Positions 8,770-17,681 of a stretch of 64,000 nt of DNA are shown one piece after another; within the stretch, counting starts at the first letter, position 1, and each line of letters starts with the position of its first letter. The notes beneath the pieces were generated by a model. The model saw nothing but the letters and a program-made list of their open reading frames with translations, searched no databases and was not told where the DNA came from. Source of the stretch: Pseudopedobacter sp037968815 (GTDB lineage Bacteria > Bacteroidota > Bacteroidia > Sphingobacteriales > Sphingobacteriaceae); contig JBBKWF010000020.1 in NCBI GenBank assembly GCA_037968815.1, forward strand, positions 62,001 through 126,000, written 5' to 3'. The position numbers and the translations under genes were made by a program.

Positions 8770-9171
8770 AAATTCAGTTTAAGCGTGTGTTAACATATGT
8801 TTTAAGCTACGTTAATCTATATGTTATGGTGCATAATGATGCCAAAAAAATGGGGATGTATAAAAAGGTTACTTTTTGTAGCGATAAGCCTTTATAGGGC
8901 GGAAATATATATTTTAACTAGCATAGGTGAGGTTTTTAATTATTGAGTAAGCGTGGGAATCTTGTGGAATATAATGCCTGATTGTGGAATATAATGCCTG
9001 ACTGTATTTTTGTTGTTACTCATGTTTTATAGGTCTGTAAAATTAAATAACTCGCTTTATTGTACGTGTAGCTGTATATACGTAGATGAGTGTTAACTGT
9101 TACGTTTAATGGATTGATATTTGGATAATGGGATGTATTAGTTTAAAATATCAGACTATAAACGCTCAATT
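8770..9171. other. Divergent intergenic region between polysaccharide operon and surface adhesin operon
   Basis: 402 bp with no credible gene on either strand. It must hold the promoters of both the leftward polysaccharide operon and the rightward adhesin operon. I see a 20-bp exact tandem duplication (8962-9001) and a partial -7-like box GATATTTG near 9116, but no complete TTTG-N19-TAnnTTTG promoter. Confidence 0.6.
8962..9001. repeat. Exact 20-bp tandem duplication
   Basis: Two perfect head-to-tail copies of TTGTGGAATATAATGCCTGA, at 8962-8981 and 8982-9001. It lies mid-way between divergent operons. The unit spans about two helical turns, so the copies would present the same DNA face, as expected of a paired regulator site; a recent slippage duplication is the simpler alternative. 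Confidence 0.9.
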
Positions 9172-11718
9172 ATGAAAGTAAAATTCACACCAAGCCTTTA
9201 TCTATTGGCTGTACTAGTGCTAATGGCAAGTATGTCAAAAGCACAAACCACACTTCCGTATTTTCAAAGTTTTAAAGAAACCACCGCGTCAAATATTGAA
9301 TTTGGTGGTGCACCTACTGCGATATTAACGGCGGCACAAGGGATTGATTTACCTGGAAACGGTTATTTGCGCTTAACAAATAACACAACAGATCAAAAAG
9401 GCTATATATATAGTAAGGAAAACTTTAACACAAGTCAGGGTTTAAGTATCTCATTTGAGTATTATACTTATGGAGGTTCTGGCGCTGATGGAATATGTTT
9501 CTTCCTATTTGATGGATCTACTACTAATTTTAATATTGGTGGTTTTGGTGGTTCATTAGGATATGCGCAGTACCTTCCTTATAACTCAAGTATTGTTTTA
9601 CCGGGTGTAAGTAATGGCTATTTAGGCGTTGCTTTAGATGAATTTGGTAACTTTCCAAATCCGCGTGAAGGAAGACAAGGTGGAATTGTAGGTCCCGGAC
9701 TTTACGGTATATCTACTAAATCAGTAGTGTTAAGAGGAAAAGGAGACGGTAATTCAACAAACCCTAATAACTATAGATACCTTACCTCTGTTACTGCAAG
9801 TGATAAAGGTGTGGATTTGGTGAATGATGCTAACGAGCGTTTTCCTGACAGTACACGATTAGGTTTCAGACAAGCATTTATTGATCTTAGACCAGTGGCT
9901 GCCGGTGGTTATAATGTATCGGTAAGAATTAAAGTAGGTGGTGTACCAACAAAAACCACTACTGTTATTGATAACTTTTATTATCCTGACGCCGCTCCAG
10001 CGAATATCGCTTACGGTATAGCATCTTCAACAGGTGATTTAACCAACTTTCACGAAATTAGAAATGTGGCAATAGATATATACCGCAGACCGTTAACAAG
10101 CCCTACTGCTTTAGATGATGAATTTACAGAGTGTTTAGGTAAAGTTTCTACATGGAATGTTGTAGCTAATGATGCTTCTACAAACGCTGGTGGTACTATT
10201 GTAAATACATCATTGGATTTGGATCCAGTTATAAGTGGCGAACAAAAAACGTTTTTAGTTGCTGGTAAAGGAGTTTTTACAGCAAATAATGATGGTACAG
10301 TAACATTTACACCACTTAGTACGAGTATAACTGGTCCTGTATCAGTTAGGTACACTGTTACTGATGATAAAGGAGCTGTTTCAAGTCCTGCAACGCTTAC
10401 GATTAAAGATCCAGTAACAACAATACCTGCTAATGTAGGTCCAGAACAGTTAATTCATATTTCTACACAAAGTACAACGGCTACTATTACTGGGAATTCT
10501 CCGGCGGGCTTTAGTGCATTGTGGGTTCAAAAATCAGGACCAACCACTGCAATTATAGATAACACTACTGCGGCAACAACAACCGTAAGTAATTTACAAT
10601 CGGGACCATATGTATTCACATATAATTTAACTTTACCTGGCCAATGTGTTTCATCTGCCGATGTTAGAGTTGTTATAAATATTATTCCTGTTGCTGTAAA
10701 AGATGATGTTGTTGGGAAAATTAATACACCATCTGTAATAAATGTACTTAATAATGATACAGATAGAGATGGGGTTGCAACTATTGATAAAACTACGGTT
10801 ACCATACAAGATCAACCAACAAACGGTACAGTAGCAGTTGACCCAGTTACTGGTAATGTAACTTACACTCCAAACACTGGTTACTCAGGACCGGATACTT
10901 TTACATATACTATTAAAGATGATAAAGGAGCAGAGTCAAACCCTGCGTTAGTTTCTATTTCGGTACCTATTCCTCCAAAAATTGGATTAGCAAAATCAGT
11001 AGTAAGTATTGATGAGCTTGCGGATGAAAGTTATAATGTTAAATTCCTTTTTACAGTTGTTAATTACGGAAATGTAACATTACAAAGCCTATCATTAACA
11101 GATGACTTGTTGAGTACTTTCAGCACCACAAAATACAGTATCGTTAGTTTGTCATCTCCAGACGGGGTGTTAACTGTAAATCCAACTTATAATGGTAGCC
11201 CAAACACTCAATTATTGGTGCCAAATAATCAGCTTGTTGCTGGTGCCACAGCTAAAGTTGAGTTGGTCATAAACGTTAAGTTGGATAGAGGTGTTTTTAA
11301 TTTTGAAAACATAGCTTTTACAGAAGGTGTTTCTTCTGCAGACGGTACAATAGCTAAAGATCAATCTACGGATGGCTTGGTTCCAGACCCTATTACACCA
11401 GAAGATGTAACTCCGGCAGTTCCAACACCAGTTAAATTTATTGTTGATAAAATATACATACCTGAAGGTTTTTCTCCAAACGGCGATGGCGACCATGATA
11501 AGTTTGTAATTGTCAATGGAGGCTTAACACCATTAGTTCTAGAGGTTTTTAACCGTTGGGGAAATGTAGTGTATAAGTCAAACGACTATTTAAACAACTG
11601 GGACGGTAGGTCAAATAAAGGTCTCACAATTGGTAACGATTTGCCAGTTGGAACCTACTATTATGTTGTTAATTACAACGGAAAAAAATACGTTGGATTT
11701 ATCACTTTAAACAGATAG
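9172..11718 (+). CDS. T9SS-exported surface protein with lectin-like, Ig-like and type B sorting domains
   Basis: An 848-residue secreted protein. Signal peptide to about residue 25 (LMASMSKAQ). Residues about 26-310 look like an L-type lectin/ConA-like fold (SISFEYYTYGGSGADGICFFLFDG, LGVALDEFGNF, FHEIRNVAI). Two bacterial Ig-like modules follow, each ending in YTVTDDKGAxSxPA or YTIKDDKGAESNPA, then a DUF11-like segment (VVSIDELADESYNVKFLF). The last 90 residues are the gliding-motility-type C-terminal domain: FSPNGDGDHDKFVI, NRWGNVVY, LPVGTYYYVV. That tail directs export and cell-surface attachment by the type IX system. The two downstream genes encode its usual partners. The sugar it binds, if any, is unknown. 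Confidence 0.9.
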   Translation: MKVKFTPSLYLLAVLVLMASMSKAQTTLPYFQSFKETTASNIEFGGAPTAILTAAQGIDLPGNGYLRLTNNTTDQKGYIYSKENFNTSQGLSISFEYYTYGGSGADGICFFLFDGSTTNFNIGGFGGSLGYAQYLPYNSSIVLPGVSNGYLGVALDEFGNFPNPREGRQGGIVGPGLYGISTKSVVLRGKGDGNSTNPNNYRYLTSVTASDKGVDLVNDANERFPDSTRLGFRQAFIDLRPVAAGGYNVSVRIKVGGVPTKTTTVIDNFYYPDAAPANIAYGIASSTGDLTNFHEIRNVAIDIYRRPLTSPTALDDEFTECLGKVSTWNVVANDASTNAGGTIVNTSLDLDPVISGEQKTFLVAGKGVFTANNDGTVTFTPLSTSITGPVSVRYTVTDDKGAVSSPATLTIKDPVTTIPANVGPEQLIHISTQSTTATITGNSPAGFSALWVQKSGPTTAIIDNTTAATTTVSNLQSGPYVFTYNLTLPGQCVSSADVRVVINIIPVAVKDDVVGKINTPSVINVLNNDTDRDGVATIDKTTVTIQDQPTNGTVAVDPVTGNVTYTPNTGYSGPDTFTYTIKDDKGAESNPALVSISVPIPPKIGLAKSVVSIDELADESYNVKFLFTVVNYGNVTLQSLSLTDDLLSTFSTTKYSIVSLSSPDGVLTVNPTYNGSPNTQLLVPNNQLVAGATAKVELVINVKLDRGVFNFENIAFTEGVSSADGTIAKDQSTDGLVPDPITPEDVTPAVPTPVKFIVDKIYIPEGFSPNGDGDHDKFVIVNGGLTPLVLEVFNRWGNVVYKSNDYLNNWDGRSNKGLTIGNDLPVGTYYYVVNYNGKKYVGFITLNR

Positions 11719-11722
11719 AATC

Positions 11723-12643
11723 ATGAAAAAATACATCTATATAACGCTCTCTTTTGTAATGTTACTTGCCTTTACAAAGACTTCAAAAGCACAGCAAGAC
11801 GCAATGTATACGCAATACATGTTTAATCCCCTGGCTTTAAACCCAGCTTTTGCAGGTAGTCGTAATGTAGTTTCTGCTACAGCACTTTATCGTAACCAGT
11901 GGTCTGGTATTAAAGGAGCCCCAGAAACTACCACTTTTACAATTGACGCCCCAATCAACGATAAAAAAATTGGTTTAGGTTTGCAGGTTTTCAATGATAA
12001 ATTGGGAATCACCAACACAACTGGTATTGTTGCAAGTGGAGCGTACAGAATAAGAATGGATAAAGGAACGCTGTCTTTTGGTTTACAAGGAAGCCTAGCT
12101 AACTTTAGAGCAAACTACCAAAATGTTGCATTAGACCAAACTGGTACTAACACAGATATGGCTTTTCAGGATAATGTGAATAAGACCATGTTTAATATCG
12201 GTACAGGTATCTATTATAACTCTGATAAATTTTATGTTGGTTTATCTGCACCACAATTGGTACCTGGTAAACTAGCTTCAACTCCTTTATCAAAACAAGA
12301 AATTCATTTGTTTTTAACGGCTGGTGTTGTGTTTAATTTAAATGACGACTTTAAATTGAAGCCTTCCATCCTGATTAAGGAAGTTAAAGGCGCACCAATT
12401 GAAGGAGATTTAAACGCAATGTTCTGGATTAAAGATGTAGTAGGTATTGGTGCACAATATCGTACAAATGCAGATGTTTCTGGTTTGTTAGAAGTACAGG
12501 CTACGCCACAAATTAGAATAGGTTATGCTTATGATCATAGTATTACCACACTGCAAACCTTTAATAGCGGAAGCCACGAGATTATGTTACGCTATGAATT
12601 TGGCTACGTGAAAAACAAATTTATTTCACCACGTTTCTTTTAA
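11723..12643 (+). CDS. PorP/SprF family type IX secretion outer membrane protein
   Basis: A 306-residue outer membrane beta-barrel. Signal peptide to about residue 24 (TKTSKAQ), then the family hallmark QDAMYTQYMFNPLALNPAFAGSRN, and alternating beta strands to the C-terminus. PorP/SprF proteins assist T9SS export and surface anchoring of proteins with the type B sorting tail, and are typically encoded beside their client. Here the gene starts 4 nt after the adhesin stop, which supports a dedicated pairing. Length is normal for the family. Confidence 0.93.
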   Translation: MKKYIYITLSFVMLLAFTKTSKAQQDAMYTQYMFNPLALNPAFAGSRNVVSATALYRNQWSGIKGAPETTTFTIDAPINDKKIGLGLQVFNDKLGITNTTGIVASGAYRIRMDKGTLSFGLQGSLANFRANYQNVALDQTGTNTDMAFQDNVNKTMFNIGTGIYYNSDKFYVGLSAPQLVPGKLASTPLSKQEIHLFLTAGVVFNLNDDFKLKPSILIKEVKGAPIEGDLNAMFWIKDVVGIGAQYRTNADVSGLLEVQATPQIRIGYAYDHSITTLQTFNSGSHEIMLRYEFGYVKNKFISPRFF

Positions 12644-12655
12644 ACCAATTATAAC

Positions 12656-14767
12656 ATGAAAAAGATAAACTTAATCACCTACCTTACTTCTTTATTGTTG
12701 GTTTGTAGCATTGTAGCGCAAGCTCAAGATAAAGCAGTTGATTTAAAATCGGCGCAAAACGCTTATGAAAATCTAAGATATAAAGATGCAATTGCACTTT
12801 TAAAGCCTGTTTTAGCTAAAGACAAGGAGAATACTAGTGCCTTGGAAATTATGGCAAACAGCTATCGTTTAACTAAACAGTACCCTGAAGCCTTAACATA
12901 TTACGAAAAGCTAACGCAAAAAGAAGTAAGCAAACCCGAGTGGGTTTTACGTTATGCAGAAGCATTAGCAAACAATAAAGAGTACGAAAAATCTGAACTT
13001 TGGTACAGAAAGTACTTATTGATGGTGCCAAGTGATAGAAGGGGAGAGTATTTCTCTGAAGTAGATTTTGATAAACTAGGAAAGGGTTTTAGTTGGGATA
13101 TCAAGTATCTTAATATCAATACTCCAGTATCTGAATATGGCCCAATGATTTATAAAAACGGATTGGTTTTTACCAGTAACCGTTTCTACTCAAAACCAGT
13201 AAGTCATGTTTTTGGTTGGAACAATACACCATTTTCTGACTTATATTACTTGGAGGATATCAACACACTTTCATACACAAAGGCAGACTCTACTAAAAGT
13301 GCTTCAACTGAAAGCTCAAGCACTGCATTAGGGAAAATAAATGATGATAATACAGCACCTACAAGTAATGATACTAAAATAATAGGTGTATTTGATAGGT
13401 CTGTTTACTCAGCAGTTAATGCACAAGGTAGCACTGCAGGTATAAAAGGATTCGAAGGAAGTATCAATACAAAATTCCATGAAGGTACATCTGCATTAAT
13501 GCCAGACGGTTCAATCATTTTTACTCGTAACAATTATAAAAACGGTAAAAAAGGTAAAAGTAGCGATGGTACTGTAAAGTTGAAAATGTATACAGCTAAA
13601 GGACCTAATCATACAGAAATAAAGCCTTATCCATTTAATAGTGACCAATATTCTGTTGGACACCCAACGGTAAGTAAAGACGGGAAATTATTGATTTTCT
13701 CATCTGATATGCCAGGTGGTTCAGGTGGAGCAGATTTGTACTACTCTATACGCTTAAATGAAGATACAGAGTGGGGACGTCCGGTAAATATGGGTCGCAA
13801 AATTAATACTGAAGGTGATGAACAATTCCCTTATTTAGATAATGAAGGCTTGTTGTATTTTTCATCAAACGGTTTAGCCGGCTTAGGTGGCTTGGATGTT
13901 TTTACAGTTAAACTTAAAGATTTACGCCCAGTTAGCACTCCATTAAACTTAGGTGCACCTTTCAACTCGTCTTATGATGATTTTGGAATTGCTAAAATTA
14001 GCGAGTTAACGGGCTTTTTAAGCTCGAACAGAGCTGGTAATGATGATATCTATTCGTTTGTTAAAAAGGAGTTCGGTATTATTTTAACTGGTGTAGTTAC
14101 CGATGCAACTACTGGATTACCTCTTAAAAATGCTATTGTAACTTTAAGAAACGGCGATAAAGAAGAGATTTTAACTTTGAATGATAAAGGCGAGTTTAAA
14201 AAACCTTTATTAAAAGATACTGGTTATGAGTTAACCGGTAAACTAAATGATTTTTTACCCGATAGAAGATATGTAGGTACTGATGGTATTAACAAAGATT
14301 CGGTGATTTTTGTTCCCTTGAAATTAAAAGGTGCAAATGATGTACAGAAGTTTGTTGTAGATAATTGTGATTCGCTTAAAAAAGTATTTGCGCTACAGAA
14401 TATATACTATGATTTGGATAAGTATTTCATTAGGGCAGATGCTATTGATGATTTAAGTCATATCATATCTTTAATGAAACAGTATCCTGATATTCAGTTA
14501 ATAACTAGAAGTCACTGCGATAGTAGAGCGTCAGAAAACTATAATCGTGTTTTGTCTTTAAACAGAGGAGAATCTGCAAAAGCATATTTGGTTAAAAATG
14601 GTGTTGCTGCAAACAGGATTTCAGTAAAGTATTTTGGCAAAAGCAGATTGGTAAACGGCTGTACAGACGGAGTTGAATGTTCTGAAGTAGAACAACAAAT
14701 GAACCGTAGAACAGAGTTTGAAGTTATTTATAACGGTATAAACTTATCAATGGTTGACTGTAAGTAA
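12656..14767 (+). CDS. PorE-like OmpA-family protein (TPR, beta-propeller, CarboxypepD_reg, OmpA)
   Basis: A 703-residue periplasmic/outer-membrane-associated protein. Order: signal peptide to about residue 23, TPR repeats (QNAYENLRYKDAIALLKPVL, SEYPEALTYYEKL-like) to about 130, PD40/WD40-like propeller blades (HPTVSKDGKLLIFSSDMPGG, EQFPYLDNEGLLYFSSNG), a carboxypeptidase-regulatory Ig fold (ILTGVVTDATTGLPLKNAIV, about 475-560), and an OmpA peptidoglycan-binding domain at the end (HCDSRASENYNRVLSLNRGE). This is the domain order of PorE, which ties the T9SS outer membrane complex to peptidoglycan. It starts 12 nt after the PorP/SprF gene and ends at a strong terminator, closing the three-gene operon. 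Confidence 0.9.
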   Translation: MKKINLITYLTSLLLVCSIVAQAQDKAVDLKSAQNAYENLRYKDAIALLKPVLAKDKENTSALEIMANSYRLTKQYPEALTYYEKLTQKEVSKPEWVLRYAEALANNKEYEKSELWYRKYLLMVPSDRRGEYFSEVDFDKLGKGFSWDIKYLNINTPVSEYGPMIYKNGLVFTSNRFYSKPVSHVFGWNNTPFSDLYYLEDINTLSYTKADSTKSASTESSSTALGKINDDNTAPTSNDTKIIGVFDRSVYSAVNAQGSTAGIKGFEGSINTKFHEGTSALMPDGSIIFTRNNYKNGKKGKSSDGTVKLKMYTAKGPNHTEIKPYPFNSDQYSVGHPTVSKDGKLLIFSSDMPGGSGGADLYYSIRLNEDTEWGRPVNMGRKINTEGDEQFPYLDNEGLLYFSSNGLAGLGGLDVFTVKLKDLRPVSTPLNLGAPFNSSYDDFGIAKISELTGFLSSNRAGNDDIYSFVKKEFGIILTGVVTDATTGLPLKNAIVTLRNGDKEEILTLNDKGEFKKPLLKDTGYELTGKLNDFLPDRRYVGTDGINKDSVIFVPLKLKGANDVQKFVVDNCDSLKKVFALQNIYYDLDKYFIRADAIDDLSHIISLMKQYPDIQLITRSHCDSRASENYNRVLSLNRGESAKAYLVKNGVAANRISVKYFGKSRLVNGCTDGVECSEVEQQMNRRTEFEVIYNGINLSMVDCK

Positions 14768-14782
14768 ACTTGATTTTATAAT

Positions 14783-14816
14783 AAAAGCCCACTCAGTTTT
14801 TTGAGTGGGCTTTTTT
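14783..14816. terminator. Rho-independent terminator, bidirectional
   Basis: Perfect 13-bp stem AAAAGCCCACTCA / TGAGTGGGCTTTT (14783-14795 and 14802-14814) with a 6-nt loop and a T run on the plus strand; the A run before the stem gives T residues on the minus strand. It lies between convergent genes and can serve both. Confidence 0.92.
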
Positions 14817-14852
14817 GTTTTAATAAGCTCCTTATTTACAGCGCCCAGTCTT

Positions 14853-16757
14853 TTAAAGGCTACCCATAAATTTTAGCTTAATCCCATCTTGAAAGCTTTC
14901 AATAGTTTTAAATATTTCTTTTAAGGTTACTTGCTCAATTTTAGAGAGCGAGGTTAAGGCTACGTAATTTGTGGGTTCTGCATTATTATCAATGATGTTT
15001 TGCGCCTGGTTTTTTAAGCGAAGACTCATTAAATAATAATAAGACTGCATTAACTCCTGAACTTGTTTTTCGTTAAAAACGCCAAGTTTGGCTAATGCTT
15101 TCAACCTTTCTCCGGTATTCTCCTTCTTGAAAATTTTATTTTGTAAGGCATAAACACGTACTAAATCAACAATAGGAGTCATTGCCCTTTTAATATCGAA
15201 AACTTCTTTTTCGTCGATTTTTTGAGTTCTAATGTTTTTGAAAAAAGTTAGAGGAGGCTCATACTGCAAAGCGTTTTTAGCCATATAGATGAAAAAAGTA
15301 ACTAGAGGTTTATTAAGTTCTTCGTTTAGAAACTCTCTTAGCTCATCCATAATTGTGATATCACCATAAATGGCCCTACAATCAAAAAATGTGGAGAATT
15401 TGATGGCCGTTTCCGGAAGAGCTTCTTCAATCCATTCTTTATAATTACGTTTCCAATGTGATAAAGAGTGAGTCCATTTTGGGTTTTTCGCCATAAAATC
15501 ACCCGAACAATATTCAAAACCAATTTCGTTTAGCTTATCAGAAACCCGGGTTGCAAAGTCTAAGAAGTAGGCTCTAACAAGCTCCCGGTGCTCATTGGCT
15601 TTGTCTTCGTAAATAATGGCATTGTCTTGGTCGGTTTTTAAACTTTGCTCTTTTCTTCCTTCGCTCCCTAAAACAATAAAAACAAATTTAGCCGGAGCGG
15701 GGCCTATCTCCTTAATTACCTCTTCAATAACTTTGTTAGAAATGGTATCAGTAATGGTGGTAATCACTTGGTTTACAATCTCAGCGTTTACACCACGCCC
15801 CAATAATTGCGACACAATACTAGGAACTTTCTCCCACTTTGCTTTTAACTCTTTAGTGCTTAAAGCAGATTTTACCGATTGTATAAATACCATGGGAGAT
15901 TTTGCCTGTTCGCTTAATAAACGATTTCGACTTAGAAAACCTTCAAACTCTCCACCGTTTTCTATCAATAAATAACGGCTTTTGGTTTGGAACATCAATA
16001 AAATAGCCTCGTATATATACGCATCCTTTGAAATGGATATAATTTTGCTGTCTATCACTTGTTCAATGGGGCTGTTTGCATCTAATTTTTGAGCAATAAC
16101 ACGATCTCGGAGGGTAATATCAGTAACAAAGCCTATAATTTGGTTTTTATCATTACTTATAAATAAACAACTAACTTTTTGTTGCGCCATTGTTAGTGCA
16201 CACTCAAAAATAGGCGTGTTACGGTTACAAATGGTTAAGGCTTGGTAGTTAAGGCCTTCAACTTTTCTAGAGTACATCTGCTCAGAGGCGATATAACTTT
16301 CTTCGAATAAAGCTGGTTTTTTATAAAAATGAGCAAAATCCTCATTTAGCATCCGTTTGCCAAAGTCATCGGTGAAAAACTGAAAAAAGCTTTCGTACGC
16401 TTGGCATAGTTCTCTAAAAAGCTTTCGTGGAAGTATATAAACTAAAGTTCCCTTTTTTGCAATTACCGTTTTTAAAGCTTTTTTTCTGTTGAGTAAAACA
16501 GAAATACCGCCGAATAACTTCCCTCTCTGCAGTGTTTCTAAATCTCTTTTATTGTTATTGCTGTCGTAAAAAAATGAATCATACTCGCCCTCTACAAGTA
16601 TATCCACCCCTTTCATTTTAGTGATTTCTTGATTGTATATCACCTTTTCTTTTGTATAACGGACTTCTTCAAGTACATCTACAAGACTAATTAATACATC
16701 TATAGGCAAGGTATTAAAAGGCGAAGTGTTTTGTAAAAGGTTGAGTTTATTTTCCAT
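14853..16757 (-). CDS. cNMP-binding / CBS / DUF294 nucleotidyltransferase-like protein
   Basis: About 634 residues from the ATG at 16757. N-terminal cyclic-nucleotide-binding fold (residues about 5-130: EGEYDSFFYDSNN, LQRGKLFGGISVLL), a CBS pair (about 165-290: NRNTPIFECALTMAQQKVSCLFISNDKNQ, AILLMFQTKSRYLLIENGG), then the DUF294 putative nucleotidyltransferase core (FVFIVLGSEGRKEQSLKTDQDNAII: G-S then D-x-D) and the helical DUF294_C domain. The GSEGR...DQDN motif matches the GlnD-type catalytic signature, so it may modify a protein partner in response to a nucleotide. It overlaps the exonuclease gene by 11 nt. The frame has an ATG 15 nt further upstream. Substrate unknown. Confidence 0.85.
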   Translation of the reverse strand: MENKLNLLQNTSPFNTLPIDVLISLVDVLEEVRYTKEKVIYNQEITKMKGVDILVEGEYDSFFYDSNNNKRDLETLQRGKLFGGISVLLNRKKALKTVIAKKGTLVYILPRKLFRELCQAYESFFQFFTDDFGKRMLNEDFAHFYKKPALFEESYIASEQMYSRKVEGLNYQALTICNRNTPIFECALTMAQQKVSCLFISNDKNQIIGFVTDITLRDRVIAQKLDANSPIEQVIDSKIISISKDAYIYEAILLMFQTKSRYLLIENGGEFEGFLSRNRLLSEQAKSPMVFIQSVKSALSTKELKAKWEKVPSIVSQLLGRGVNAEIVNQVITTITDTISNKVIEEVIKEIGPAPAKFVFIVLGSEGRKEQSLKTDQDNAIIYEDKANEHRELVRAYFLDFATRVSDKLNEIGFEYCSGDFMAKNPKWTHSLSHWKRNYKEWIEEALPETAIKFSTFFDCRAIYGDITIMDELREFLNEELNKPLVTFFIYMAKNALQYEPPLTFFKNIRTQKIDEKEVFDIKRAMTPIVDLVRVYALQNKIFKKENTGERLKALAKLGVFNEKQVQELMQSYYYLMSLRLKNQAQNIIDNNAEPTNYVALTSLSKIEQVTLKEIFKTIESFQDGIKLKFMGSL

Positions 16758-17451
16758 AGTAGTAAAAGGCAATAAAAATAATTAGGGCTATTATAAATGT
16801 TATATAATAAAATATAGGCAGGCTTGCGTCTTGTTTAATAGTTTTAATGGCTTTAGACTGTTCTTCAATTATTTGCTCGGTAACTTCTCCTTTTTGTAAT
16901 AAATAGAAAAATATTTCGGCAGTAAGTTCTGCATCTACTAAAGCATTATGAAGATTTTCCGGACGCTTTTTGAATAAAGTTTTGTAAAAAACATTCAGTT
17001 TTAGAAACTTGAAAGTGGGGTTTTTTACATAAGGAGCGCTCGCTTTAAGCGTACAAAAGAAATTACTTTTAATTAAAGGGTTGGGTAGGTTTAAACGATG
17101 ATACTCTGCCCCAACCATAGAAAAATCAAGTTCTGCAAAATGCGCAATAATTAAAGGTTGGTAAGTGGATATATCCGCTGTAAAGTTTTGAAAAACAGTA
17201 GATCTGTCTTCCCCTTTTTCTGATAAAAAATCTAAAGTAATATGATGGATTTTTGTGGATGCCTTACCAATTTTAAAATCCCCGGGTTTTAGGTAATGAT
17301 TATGTTTTTTTACCAGCTTACCCTCACGGTTGAAAATAAGCCATGCAATCTGTAAAACATGAGGCCAATTGTTTTTGGTATGGTAAGGTGCATTCCATTT
17401 TTTTGGTAAACCCGATGTTTCAGTATCAATAACTAAAAAGTAGTCTTGCAA
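16747..17451 (-). CDS. DnaQ-like DEDDh 3'-5' exonuclease with C-terminal membrane anchor
   Basis: A 234-residue protein with the DEDDh exonuclease motifs: FLVIDTETSG (Asp9, Glu11), AHFAELDFSMV (second Asp), and HNALVDAELTAEI (His and last Asp). This family removes 3' nucleotides from DNA or RNA using two metals. The catalytic domain ends near residue 190; a linker leads to a strongly hydrophobic tail FYYITFIIALIIFIAFYYYG, a tail-anchor not usual for DnaQ proteins. The gene is upstream of and overlaps the DUF294 gene. Such pairs of a DnaQ-like nuclease with a cNMP/CBS/DUF294 protein recur in bacteria, but the joint role is not known to me. Confidence 0.85.
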   Translation of the reverse strand: MQDYFLVIDTETSGLPKKWNAPYHTKNNWPHVLQIAWLIFNREGKLVKKHNHYLKPGDFKIGKASTKIHHITLDFLSEKGEDRSTVFQNFTADISTYQPLIIAHFAELDFSMVGAEYHRLNLPNPLIKSNFFCTLKASAPYVKNPTFKFLKLNVFYKTLFKKRPENLHNALVDAELTAEIFFYLLQKGEVTEQIIEEQSKAIKTIKQDASLPIFYYITFIIALIIFIAFYYYGK

Positions 17452-17649
17452 TATAGTTGTGTTAAGCTATTGTTGTATCAAGTGGGTTAACTGTTTTCGT
17501 TTACCCATGTTCACAAAGTTATTAAATAATAATTTGTGTTTTAACTTAAATCAAAAGGTAGCTTATGGTGATTTATTAGCCTCTTTTTATAAGATTCATT
17601 TTTGACAGCTTTATTACCGTTTGGGGTTCACTAGTCCTTTTATAATTAT

Positions 17650-17657
17650 TAAGTTTG
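17650..17657 (+). promoter_or_regulatory. Candidate Bacteroidota -7 box (TAAGTTTG)
   Basis: TAAGTTTG matches TAnnTTTG and lies 24 nt before the ATG of the MscS gene. A TTTG lies upstream at 17620-17623, but the 26-nt gap is longer than the usual 19-23, so the -33 part is doubtful. Transcription from here would favour the ATG at 17682 over upstream TTG/GTG codons. Confidence 0.35.
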
Positions 17658-17681
17658 CCACCTAGTTAGCGATTGGTGAAT

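Noticed and set aside
8971..8996. TATAAT-like boxes in the 20-bp duplicates as sigma-70 promoters
   Set aside because: Bacteroidota housekeeping sigma factor uses TAnnTTTG, and no suitable upstream element is present.
11212..11496. 94-codon minus-strand frame within the adhesin gene
   Set aside because: Antisense shadow of a well supported coding region with clear sorting-domain sequence.
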